A stretch of DNA of 10,573 bases from Methylobacteriaceae bacterium (GTDB lineage Bacteria > Pseudomonadota > Alphaproteobacteria > Rhizobiales > Beijerinckiaceae). The translations under genes and the position numbers were made by a program. Under the pieces are notes generated by a model that made no database searches, was not told where the DNA came from, and saw only the letters and a list, made by a program, of their open reading frames with translations. The stretch is from contig JAFAPJ010000067.1 of NCBI GenBank assembly GCA_019247255.1, forward strand, positions 1 through 10,573, in the 5' to 3' direction. Positions within the stretch are counted from its first letter, which is position 1; each line of letters opens with the position of its first letter. This document shows positions 1 to 6,501 of this stretch, piece after piece.

Positions 1-1031
1 TGCAGAGCGAGATCCTGAACCTCCAGGCCAACCCCGATCGCGCGGCCGAGGGTACCGTGATCGAGGCCAAGCTCGACCGCGGCCGGGGTCCGGTCGCGAC
101 CGTTCTGGTCCAGCGCGGCACGCTGGCGCCCGGCGACATCGTCGTCGCAGGTGCGGAATGGGGTCGGGTACGCGCGCTGATATCGGATTCAGGAGAGACC
201 CTCGACGGAGCCGGGCCGTCCACGCCGGTAGAGGTTCTCGGCTTCAACGGCACGCCGGAGGCCGGCGACCGCGTCGCGGTCGTCGAGAGCGAAGCGCGCG
301 CCCGCGAGATCACGGATTACCGTGCGCGGGTGAAGCGCGAGCGCCAGGCGGCCCGAATCGCGGGCGCCCGGTCCTCGCTCGCCGACATGATGCGCGACCT
401 GCGCGAGGGCTCCGGCCGCAAGGAGCTCGCGATGGTCGTGAAGGGCGACGTGCAGGGCTCGGTTGAGGCGATCGCCGCAGCCCTCGAGAAGCTCGGCAAC
501 GACGAGGTGGGGACGCGCCTGCTCCATGTCGGCGTCGGCGGCATCACGGAATCGGACGTCACGCTCGCGACCGCCTCCGGGGCGCTCCTGATCGGCTTCA
601 ACGTCCGGGCGCACAAGGAGGCGCGCGAGGCTGCCGAACGGGCCGGCGTCGAGGTGCGCTACTACAACATCATCTACAACCTCGTGGATGACGTGAAGGA
701 AGCGCTCTCCGGCATGCTTCCGCCGAACCTCCGGGAGGAGCGGCTCGGCGAGGCGCAGGTGCTCGAGGTGTTCGACGTGTCGAAGGTCGGCAAGGTCGCG
801 GGCTGCCGCGTCCTCGACGGCCGTGTGGAGCGCGGCGCGCATGTGCGCCTCGTGCGCGACAACGTTGTCATCCACGAGGGCAAGCTCGCCACGCTCAAGC
901 GCTTCAAGGACGATGCGAAGGAGGTCGTGGCCGGCCAGGAATGCGGCATGTCGTTCGAGAATTACGACAAGGTCCGGGTCGGCGATTACGTCGAGTGCTA
1001 CATCGTGCACGAGGAAAAGCGCACGCTCTAG
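1..1031 (+). CDS. infB: Translation initiation factor IF-2, C-terminal part (5' end outside window)
   Basis: IF2 is the GTPase that brings initiator fMet-tRNA to the 30S subunit and promotes subunit joining. The reading frame is open from position 3 and ends at TAG 1029-1031, so about 342 C-terminal residues are visible. The G domain lies upstream of the window. What remains starts in the beta-barrel domain II after the G domain ([20 protein letters not shown], nt 48-107). The conserved domain III signature [10 protein letters not shown] follows near nt 446-475, then GGITESDV and IGFNVRA. The C-terminal fMet-tRNA-binding barrel ([12 protein letters not shown] to the end) closes the protein. 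No frameshift or missing segment is seen in the visible part. In most bacteria infB is followed by rbfA and truB, as here. The assignment is essentially certain; only the start is unknown. Confidence 0.97.
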   Translation, partial: QSEILNLQANPDRAAEGTVIEAKLDRGRGPVATVLVQRGTLAPGDIVVAGAEWGRVRALISDSGETLDGAGPSTPVEVLGFNGTPEAGDRVAVVESEARAREITDYRARVKRERQAARIAGARSSLADMMRDLREGSGRKELAMVVKGDVQGSVEAIAAALEKLGNDEVGTRLLHVGVGGITESDVTLATASGALLIGFNVRAHKEAREAAERAGVEVRYYNIIYNLVDDVKEALSGMLPPNLREERLGEAQVLEVFDVSKVGKVAGCRVLDGRVERGAHVRLVRDNVVIHEGKLATLKRFKDDAKEVVAGQECGMSFENYDKVRVGDYVECYIVHEEKRTL

Positions 1032-1053
1032 GCGCTTTCCATCGGTTCGCTCC

Positions 1054-1076
1054 GTCGCCGGGCCTGTCCCGGCGAC
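1054..1076. repeat. Perfect 9-bp palindrome between infB and rbfA
   Basis: GTCGCCGGG (1054-1062) pairs perfectly with CCCGGCGAC (1068-1076) around the loop CCTGT, starting 22 nt after the infB stop. No T-tract follows, so it is a poor fit to a classic intrinsic terminator. It could stabilise the infB 3' end, attenuate transcription, or be one half of a repetitive palindrome. It shares the CCGGG...CCCGG core with the neighbouring palindrome at 1094-1114. Confidence 0.6.
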
Positions 1077-1093
1077 CGCGCCGATAGCGGGAT

Positions 1094-1114
1094 GGCCGGG
1101 GCGCGAGCCCGGCC
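1094..1114. repeat. REP-like palindrome in infB-rbfA gap
   Basis: GGCCGGG (1094-1100) and CCCGGCC (1108-1114) form a perfect 7-bp stem with a 7-nt loop. The flanks read GAT before the left arm and CTGAC after the right arm. From memory, this resembles an abundant intergenic palindrome in rhizobial and Methylobacterium genomes: GATGGCCGGG, a short loop, then CCCGGCCATGAC. Membership of that dispersed family is an inference, because only one clear copy lies in this window. Confidence 0.5.
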
Positions 1115-1184
1115 CTGACACACCATGGCGGTCCCGCGAGCCGGGCGGCCGTGAACGAGAGCCGGTTCGATCCCGGCGAGGACG

Positions 1185-1607
1185 ATGCAGAAGCGGTCAG
1201 ATCAGCAGACGAAAGGCCCGACGCAGCGCCAGCAGCGCGTGGGCGAGCTCGTGCGGCACGCGCTCGCGGAGGTCCTGGCGCGCGGCGAAACGCAGGACCC
1301 GGTGCTCGCGAGCCATGTCGTGACCGTGCCCGAGGTCCGCATGTCGCCGGACCTGCGCATCGCGACCGCCTACGTGATGCCGCTCGGCGGCAAGGATGTC
1401 GGGCCGGTCGTGAAGGCGCTCGCCCGCAACAAGCCGGCGCTGCGGGCCGAGGTCGCGCGGCGCGTGAACCTCAAATTCGCGCCGGACCTGCGCTTTCTCC
1501 CGGACGAATCCTTCGACGAGGCGGCCCGGATCGACGCGCTTCTGCGGAGCGAGAAGGTCAGCCGCGATCTTGCGCCGGCTCCCGGGCCCGCGGACGAGGA
1601 GCCGTGA
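1185..1607 (+). CDS. rbfA: 30S ribosome-binding factor A
   Basis: RbfA is a small KH-fold protein that binds the 30S subunit and helps mature the 5' end of 16S rRNA. It is needed for cold growth in enterobacteria. This 140-aa protein shows the family pattern. An N-terminal helix ([18 protein letters not shown]) is followed by a [19 protein letters not shown] strand region, and a C-terminal [19 protein letters not shown] segment closes the domain. The last 15 or so residues are a disordered Pro/Glu tail. The ATG at 1185 is chosen because GGCGAGGA (1175-1182) lies just upstream and the protein start fits the family. The stop overlaps an alternative GTG for truB (GTGA, 1604-1607), so translation is probably coupled to the next gene. 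Confidence 0.95.
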   Translation: MQKRSDQQTKGPTQRQQRVGELVRHALAEVLARGETQDPVLASHVVTVPEVRMSPDLRIATAYVMPLGGKDVGPVVKALARNKPALRAEVARRVNLKFAPDLRFLPDESFDEAARIDALLRSEKVSRDLAPAPGPADEEP

Positions 1608-1609
1608 CG

Positions 1610-2575
1610 ATGGCGCAGGACGAGACGCCGGCCCCGGACGGGGAGGGCTCGCGCGGTCGGCGTCCGCAGGGCGAGCGGCTGAAGCGCCGGGTCGTCAACG
1701 GCTGGCTTATCCTCGACAAGCCGGTCGGCATGACCTCGACTTTCGCGGTCGCGGCCGTGAAGCGCGCCTTCAACGCCAAGAAGGCCGGGCACGCGGGCAC
1801 GCTGGATCCGCTCGCCTCCGGCATCCTGCCGATCGCGCTCGGCGAGGCGACGAAGACCGTGCCCTACGTTATGGATGGGCGGAAATCCTACGTCTTCACC
1901 GTCGCCTGGGGGGTCGAGACGGATACGGACGACGCGGAAGGCCGCCCCGTCCAGGCCACGAACCGCGCCCCGCGCCGCGACGAGGTCGAGGCTTTTCTGC
2001 CCCGCTTCACGGGCGTGATCGAGCAGGTGCCGCCGCGTTTCTCCGCCGTGAAGATCGCGGGCGAGCGCGCCTACGATCTCGCCCGCGACGGCGAGACGGT
2101 CGACCTGAAGCCCCGGACCGTGGAGGTCACGCGCCTCGCGATCGCGGCGCATGACGGGGACCGAACGATCCTGCAGGCCGATTGCGGCAAGGGCACCTAT
2201 GTGCGGGCGCTGGCGCGCGACCTCGGGCGTGCGCTCGGCTGCCTCGGCCACGTCGCGGCGCTGCGGCGGACCAGGGTCGGACCCTTCACGGAAGACGCGG
2301 CCGCGACGATCGGCGAGCTCGAGCGCGCGGCGGGCGATCCGTCCGCGCTCGACGGCGGCCTGCATCCCGTGATCGCTGCGCTCTCCGACCTCCCGACCCT
2401 GCCGGTGTCGCGCGACGCGGCCGGCCGGCTCATGCGCGGCCAGGCCGTGATCCTGCGCGGGCGCGACGCGCCGGCCGAAGGACGTTTCGCCGCGACGCTC
2501 AACGGCGCGCTCGTCGCGATCGGCGACGTCGCGCAGGGCGAGCTCGTCCCGTACCGGGTCTTCAACCTCGCATAA
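1610..2575 (+). CDS. truB: tRNA pseudouridine(55) synthase TruB
   Basis: TruB isomerises U55 in the T-loop of tRNAs to pseudouridine. The 321-aa protein has a 25-30 residue charged N-terminal extension, then the catalytic domain opening WLILDKPVGMTS. The active-site motif GHAGTLDPLASG follows, with the catalytic aspartate at D66. Further signatures are PPRFSAVKIAGERAYDLAR and KGTYVRALARDLG. The C-terminal part matches the PUA-like region of bacterial TruB. ATG 1610 is preferred because AGGAG (1597-1601) lies 8 nt upstream. GTG 1604, which overlaps the rbfA stop, is possible but only 2 nt from that site. The gap to rbfA is 2 nt, so the two are co-transcribed. Length and motifs are normal for the family. 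Confidence 0.96.
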   Translation: MAQDETPAPDGEGSRGRRPQGERLKRRVVNGWLILDKPVGMTSTFAVAAVKRAFNAKKAGHAGTLDPLASGILPIALGEATKTVPYVMDGRKSYVFTVAWGVETDTDDAEGRPVQATNRAPRRDEVEAFLPRFTGVIEQVPPRFSAVKIAGERAYDLARDGETVDLKPRTVEVTRLAIAAHDGDRTILQADCGKGTYVRALARDLGRALGCLGHVAALRRTRVGPFTEDAAATIGELERAAGDPSALDGGLHPVIAALSDLPTLPVSRDAAGRLMRGQAVILRGRDAPAEGRFAATLNGALVAIGDVAQGELVPYRVFNLA

Positions 2576-2579
2576 GGAG
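2574..2579 (+). promoter_or_regulatory. Shine-Dalgarno AAGGAG of ftsY overlapping truB stop
   Basis: AAGGAG uses the last two bases of the truB TAA stop and sits 6 nt before the ftsY ATG at 2586. This is the clearest ribosome binding site in the window. Its overlap with the upstream stop ties ftsY translation to the rbfA-truB transcript. Confidence 0.85.
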
Positions 2580-2585
2580 CCGTCC

Positions 2586-3842
2586 ATGGCGCTCCAGGGG
2601 CGCAAGCCCGGCTGGCTTCTCGACCGCATCCTCGGCCGCGAGCCCGACGCGGAGACGGCGCCGACGCCACCCGAGGCGCCGTCGGCGCCCGAGCCGCCGC
2701 CGCTCTCGCCGGCGTCCTGGTCGGAGGGGCAGCCCGACTTCACGCCCGCCTCCGAAACCGAGGTTCCGCTCGCGGCTCCGCCCCATGTGGAGGAGGCCGC
2801 GCCCGAGACCGTCCTGGCCGAGAAGCCCGTCGAGGAGCTCGCGGGCGCGACGCTCCAGCCGGTCGCCCCGGCCTTGCCCGAGCCTGCCGCGGCTCCCGCG
2901 GCACAGCCGTCGGGCGAGGGCGGATGGTGGCGCCGCCTCACGAGCGGCATGCGCCGCACCTCCTCCGCCATCGGCGACAGCGTCACGGGGCTTTTCACCA
3001 AGCGCAAGCTCGACCGCGCGACCCTCGACGACCTCGAGGACGTGCTGATCACGGCCGATCTCGGCGTCGAGACCGCGACCCGGATCACCGAGGCGGTCGG
3101 GGCCGGCCGCTACGATCGCGAGATCGCGCCCGGCGAGGTCAAGGCCATCATGGCGCGGGAGATCGAGCGCGTCCTCGATCCGGTGGCCGTGCCGCTCGCG
3201 ATCGACCGGAGTGCGAAGCCCTTCGTGATCCTCACCGTCGGGGTGAACGGGGCCGGCAAGACGACGACCATCGGCAAGCTCGCCGCGAAGTTCCGTCGGG
3301 ACGGGCTCTCGGTCGCGATCGCGGCCGGCGACACCTTCCGGGCGGCCGCGATCGAGCAGCTGAAGGTCTGGGGCGAGCGCGTCGGCGCGCCCGTGATCGC
3401 GCGCCAGCAAGGCGCGGACGCCTCGGGGCTCGCCTTCGACGCGCTGGAGGAGAGTCGCAAGGCGGGCCGGGACGTGCTGCTCATCGACACCGCCGGGCGG
3501 CTCCAGAACAAGGCCGGGCTCATGGCGGAGCTCGAGAAGATCATCCGGGTCGTGCGCAAGCTCGATCCCGCGGCGCCGCACGCGACGCTTCTCGTGCTCG
3601 ACGCGACGGTCGGCCAGAACGCCTTGTCCCAGGTCGAATTGTTCGGGAAGACCGCCGGGGTGACCGGGCTCGTCATGACGAAGCTCGACGGGACGGCCCG
3701 CGGCGGCATCCTGGTCGCGCTCGCCGCGAAGTTCGGGCTCCCGGTCCATTACATCGGGGTCGGCGAAGGGGTCGAGGATCTCGAACCCTTCACGGCGCGC
3801 GACTTTTCCCGTGCCATCGCGGGGCTCGACGAGGCCGCCTGA
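2586..3842 (+). CDS. ftsY: Signal recognition particle receptor FtsY
   Basis: FtsY is the SRP receptor GTPase. With Ffh it delivers ribosomes making membrane proteins to the SecYEG translocon. The 418-aa protein has a Pro/Glu/Ala-rich acidic N-terminal region (about residues 20-110), then WWRRLTSGM and a helical N domain (about 115-205). The NG GTPase domain follows. Its G1 loop is GVNGAGKTTT (219-228), the insertion-box motif is GDTFRAAA (248-255), and the other signatures are DTAGR (301-305), TKLDG (365-369) and the closing GVGEGVEDLEPF. The latter two, and the absence of a methionine-rich M domain, separate FtsY from Ffh. No membrane helix is visible; the N-terminal region probably gives peripheral membrane contact. 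It lies 10 nt after truB, where rpsO is more usual in this order. Confidence 0.95.
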   Translation: MALQGRKPGWLLDRILGREPDAETAPTPPEAPSAPEPPPLSPASWSEGQPDFTPASETEVPLAAPPHVEEAAPETVLAEKPVEELAGATLQPVAPALPEPAAAPAAQPSGEGGWWRRLTSGMRRTSSAIGDSVTGLFTKRKLDRATLDDLEDVLITADLGVETATRITEAVGAGRYDREIAPGEVKAIMAREIERVLDPVAVPLAIDRSAKPFVILTVGVNGAGKTTTIGKLAAKFRRDGLSVAIAAGDTFRAAAIEQLKVWGERVGAPVIARQQGADASGLAFDALEESRKAGRDVLLIDTAGRLQNKAGLMAELEKIIRVVRKLDPAAPHATLLVLDATVGQNALSQVELFGKTAGVTGLVMTKLDGTARGGILVALAAKFGLPVHYIGVGEGVEDLEPFTARDFSRAIAGLDEAA

Positions 3843-3903
3843 CGGACACGCTTCGTCAACAGGGGCGGCGTAGCCTCGGGGCTTTCCCGCTCCGGTCCGG
3901 CCC

Positions 3904-4617
3904 ATGCTCGTTGCGTATCCTGCGGAGGCCCGCGCCGATCCGGCTTTCGATCCGCGCCGCCTCGGCGCCGCCGCCTTCGTGCTCTCGTTGCGCGAGCGGG
4001 GCGTCTTCGCCGTCAACGTGCTGCGTGCGATGGAGACGGTGCCGCGCGAGCATTTCGCGCCGCGCCGCTACGCCGACCTGTCGCGGGAGGACATCGCGCT
4101 GCCGCTCCCCTGCGGGCAAACGATGTGCTCGCCCGCGACCGTCGCCGCCATGCTCGCGGCGCTCGACATGACGCCCGGCCAGCGCGTGCTCGAGATCGGC
4201 ACGGGCTCGGGCTACGTCTCGGCTCTCCTCGCCCGGATGGGCGCGGACGTTCACTCGATCGAGCGGCTCCCGACCCTCGCCGAGAGCGCGGCCGGACGGC
4301 TGGCTCTGACGGGCCTCGATTCCGCGGTCCGGGTCGAGACCGGCGACGGTCTCGCGGGGCCCGAACCCGACATCCGCTTCGACCGCATCCTCCTCAACGG
4401 CGCCGTTCCGAGCCTGCGCCCGGCCCTCCTGTCCCGCCTCGCCGCGGGCGGTCGCCTCGTCGGCGGTCTCCTAGCGGAGGGCCGCACGCGGCTCCTCACG
4501 ATCGACCGTGACGCGACCGGACGGCTCAGCCGGAGCGTCGGCGCGGCGATCCGCCTGCCACCGCTGGTCGAGGGCGCGCCATTAACGCGAGAGGGGCGTC
4601 GCTCAACGGAATCGTAA
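3904..4617 (+). CDS. pcm: Protein-L-isoaspartate O-methyltransferase (PCMT family)
   Basis: PCMT enzymes methylate isoaspartyl residues that arise by spontaneous damage, using S-adenosylmethionine, and so start protein repair. The 237-aa protein contains the family's substrate-side motif LPCGQTMCSPATVAAML (about 67-83). The SAM-binding motif I VLEIGTGSGYV (95-105) follows, then VETGDG (144-149) and FDRILLNGAVP...LAAGGRLVGGL (about 159-189). The position of the usual ISQP segment reads MCSP. This type of Pcm is often found next to surE in Hyphomicrobiales; surE is not seen here. No clear Shine-Dalgarno precedes ATG 3904, so the first 20 or so residues are uncertain and a later start is possible. 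The gene follows ftsY by 61 nt and may belong to the same transcript. Confidence 0.88.
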   Translation: MLVAYPAEARADPAFDPRRLGAAAFVLSLRERGVFAVNVLRAMETVPREHFAPRRYADLSREDIALPLPCGQTMCSPATVAAMLAALDMTPGQRVLEIGTGSGYVSALLARMGADVHSIERLPTLAESAAGRLALTGLDSAVRVETGDGLAGPEPDIRFDRILLNGAVPSLRPALLSRLAAGGRLVGGLLAEGRTRLLTIDRDATGRLSRSVGAAIRLPPLVEGAPLTREGRRSTES

Positions 4618-4645
4618 CCTGAACATCCCTTTACTCGGGCGAGTC
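4609..4645. promoter_or_regulatory. Two GANTC (CcrM-type) sites upstream of the LysM/LytM gene
   Basis: GAATC (4609-4613) overlaps the end of pcm and GAGTC (4641-4645) lies 27 nt before the ATG at 4673. GANTC is the methylation target of CcrM in alphaproteobacteria. The GcrA regulator acts at promoters carrying such sites, several of which drive cell-division genes. No convincing -10/-35 pair or CtrA box was found here. GANTC also occurs inside genes in this window (for example near 186 and 357), so the regulatory reading is tentative. Confidence 0.25.
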
Positions 4646-4672
4646 GAGTTCTGCGTTCGGTACGGGTGGGCG

Positions 4673-6145
4673 ATGCGTGAGCGTAGCTTGAGCGGTCTGT
4701 GGCGTGCTGGGTCCCGCGTCGCCTTGATCACGGCGGTCGGTGGCTTGGCCGGGGCGTGCAGCGCCGATGCGGCGCGCTTCTCGGACAATCCTTTCTCCAA
4801 TCCTTTCGCATCGCGGGACGTCGCCGAGCCCAAGATGACCGGGAGCCTCGGCCCGAAGAAGCCCGCCGGGGCGGTCCGAACCGGCGCGGTCGCCTCGGCC
4901 CCGCTCGCCCCGCCGCCGGCCGCCCGCGTGGCGGCCGCGAGCGCCGCCGCCTCCGCCGAGACGCCGACCCGCTACGCCTCGAGCGCGCCGGCCGGCTGGA
5001 CCGCGACGGGCGGCACCGCCATTACGGTCGGACAGGGCGACTCGCTCGCCGCCATCTCGAACCGCTACGGCGTCCCGACCGGCGCGATCCTCTCCGCCAA
5101 TGGCGTGACGGCCGCGCAGGTCACGCCCGGGCGGCGGATCATCATCCCGATCTACAACGCGGCCGGTGCGCCCGCCGCAATGCCAGCCAGGAAGGTCGAG
5201 GCCGCGCCGGCGGCGGCCCCAGCCGTGCAGAGCGTTGCGGCTGCCGCCCCGGCGCCCGCCGCCGGCCGGGTCGTCGCGACCGCGAAGCTTCCGCCGAAGC
5301 CGGCTCCCGCGAAGGTTGCCGCGGCCGAGCCTGCGAAGCCGCATGTCCGGCCGGGCCAGCCTGCCCGGGCTCCTGCGCCGGCGCCGCTCCATGCGACCGC
5401 GCGGCCCGTTCCGGCTGAAGCCAAGAGCACCGCCGCGATCCAGCATCCGCGGCCCGGGCGCACGCTCGCCAAGACCGAGACATCGAGGTCCGAGGCGCCG
5501 AAGCCTGAGCCTGTGGCGAAGGTCGCGGCGAAGCCCGAGGCGAAGCCCGCCAAGGTCGCCGAGGCGAAGCCTGCCAAGCTCGCCGACGCCAAGCCGGCGC
5601 CGGCGCCTGCCGCGACCGCGAAGCCGGCGGCGCCCGCCGCGAAGCCGCTCGAGCCCGCCAAGGTCGCGGCCGCGACGCCGCCCAAGACGGCCCTGCCGGC
5701 GCGCGAGCCGGAAACGACCGCTTCGCTCCCGGTTCAGCCCGTCGCCCCGGCCCCCGCCGCGCCGGCAGCGCCGACCGCCGAGTTCCGCTGGCCGGCGCGG
5801 GGCCGCGTCATCTCCGGCTTCGGCGGCCAGGGCGGCAACGAGGGCATCAACATCGCGGTGCCCGAAGGCACGGCCGTGAAGGCCGCGGAATCCGGAACCG
5901 TCGCCTATGCCGGCAACGAGGTGAAGGGCTACGGCAACCTCGTCCTTATCCGACACGACAACGGCTACGTCTCGGCCTATGCGCATAACGGCGAGGTCGA
6001 GGTGAAGCGCGGCCAGAAGGTCGCGCGTGGCCAGGTGATCGCGAAGTCGGGCCAGAGCGGCAACGTGACCTCGCCGCAGATCCATTTCGAGATCCGGCGC
6101 GGCGCGAACCCGGTCGATCCCGTGCCCTACCTCGCGAGCAACTGA
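4673..6145 (+). CDS. LysM and degenerate M23/LytM-domain envelope protein (NlpD/DipM-like)
   Basis: Proteins of this architecture bind peptidoglycan and, in the NlpD/EnvC/DipM group, activate amidases during daughter-cell separation. The 490-aa protein starts with a short basic stretch and a hydrophobic segment (about 14-28) ending GLAGAC, so it is exported. C29 may be a lipobox cysteine, although LAGAC departs from the usual L-A-G-C form. One LysM domain lies at about 116-161. Residues 162-370 are a long Ala/Pro/Lys linker with KPA, AEAKPAK-type repeats. The LytM domain spans about 371-487. The first zinc ligand pair HxGxD reads NEGIN (N389, N393) and the final HxH reads QIH (Q469, H471), while H438 is kept. 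Enzyme activity is therefore unlikely. The start has only a weak GGGTGGG site. It follows pcm by 55 nt, a pairing I recall from Hyphomicrobiales. Confidence 0.9.
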   Translation: MRERSLSGLWRAGSRVALITAVGGLAGACSADAARFSDNPFSNPFASRDVAEPKMTGSLGPKKPAGAVRTGAVASAPLAPPPAARVAAASAAASAETPTRYASSAPAGWTATGGTAITVGQGDSLAAISNRYGVPTGAILSANGVTAAQVTPGRRIIIPIYNAAGAPAAMPARKVEAAPAAAPAVQSVAAAAPAPAAGRVVATAKLPPKPAPAKVAAAEPAKPHVRPGQPARAPAPAPLHATARPVPAEAKSTAAIQHPRPGRTLAKTETSRSEAPKPEPVAKVAAKPEAKPAKVAEAKPAKLADAKPAPAPAATAKPAAPAAKPLEPAKVAAATPPKTALPAREPETTASLPVQPVAPAPAAPAAPTAEFRWPARGRVISGFGGQGGNEGINIAVPEGTAVKAAESGTVAYAGNEVKGYGNLVLIRHDNGYVSAYAHNGEVEVKRGQKVARGQVIAKSGQSGNVTSPQIHFEIRRGANPVDPVPYLASN

Positions 6146-6277
6146 GCTCGCCGAGGCGGGTCACGCGACGGCTCGAAGGAGTCCGGAGACGATCCCTCGG
6201 GCGCTGCGCAGATCGGCCGAACGACGGGGCGGATCGGGGCACCTCGCGGCCCCCGGTCCGGTCCCCACGACCGAGCC

Positions 6278-6297
6278 GGGCGGCGGGTCCCCCGCCC
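6278..6297. terminator. Possible hairpin after LysM/LytM gene
   Basis: GGGCGG (6278-6283) pairs with CCGCCC (6292-6297) around an 8-nt loop. There is no T-tract on either side, so termination is only a possibility from its place between convergent genes. Confidence 0.2.
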
Positions 6298-6374
6298 TGT
6301 TCCGGCGAAGCTAAGCCCGCCTCACGAGGCCGCGCGGACGATCACTCGCAAGGGCCGAGGCGCGGGCCACGACA

Positions 6375-6400
6375 GGCCGCCGATCCGTTCCGAGGCGGCC
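6375..6400. terminator. Perfect 7-bp inverted repeat between convergent genes
   Basis: GGCCGCC (6375-6381) and GGCGGCC (6394-6400) are perfect complements with a 12-nt loop. The symmetric position between a plus-strand and a minus-strand gene suits a bidirectional terminator. No T-tract follows on either strand, so this stays tentative. Confidence 0.3.
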
Positions 6401-6438
6401 ACGATCGGCGCCGCCGCGGTCTCGTCGCGTCGGCGCGG

Positions 6439-6462
6439 CCTTGGGCGCGACCTTGGGCGCGG
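6439..6462. repeat. 12-bp tandem duplication
   Basis: CCTTGGGCGCGA (6439-6450) is followed directly by CCTTGGGCGCGG (6451-6462), identical in 11 of 12 bases. The unit is a multiple of three. Read on the minus strand it encodes an alternating Lys-Ala-Pro pattern (PKVAPKAAP) in one frame. Confidence 0.7.
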
Positions 6463-6501
6463 CGCGTCCTATCCGGTCGGCCCACCACGAGCCAACCTCG
6501 C

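Larger units (their letters stand above)
6146..6501. other. Tail-to-tail intergenic region between LysM/LytM gene and chemoreceptor
   Basis: No gene with a credible start is seen in these 356 bases. They hold two candidate hairpins (6278-6297 and 6375-6400) and a 12-bp tandem repeat (6439-6462). They also hold a minus-strand stretch with coding-like composition split between two frames. One frame enters from inside the chemoreceptor gene, passes WWADR and APKVAPKAAP, and stops at 6311. The other runs 6468-6322 with RDETAAAPIVAASERIGGL and stops at TGA 6324-6322. This may be a decayed or frameshifted coding remnant, or chance in GC-rich DNA. Confidence 0.5.

Noticed and set aside
1151..1609. 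In-frame upstream GTG start that would lengthen TruB by about 150 residues
   Set aside because: The extension overlaps all of rbfA in another frame and is Arg/Gly/Ala noise. TruB proteins begin close to ATG 1610.
1370..3088. 572-codon minus-strand open frame opposite rbfA, truB and ftsY
   Set aside because: It is a shadow of well-identified plus-strand genes in GC-rich DNA. The translation is low-complexity Arg/Gly/Ala sequence with no family motif.
2562..4016. 484-codon minus-strand open frame opposite ftsY
   Set aside because: It runs across the whole of ftsY and its composition is that of an antisense frame. No recognisable domain.
4578..4600. Possible CtrA site at ATTAACG upstream of the LysM/LytM gene
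   Set aside because: Only one half-site is present; no second TTAA lies 7 nt away.
4631..6085. 484-codon minus-strand open frame with Arg/Gly repeats opposite the LysM/LytM gene
   Set aside because: It mirrors the Ala/Pro/Lys linker of the true gene. The plus-strand frame has LysM and LytM domains.
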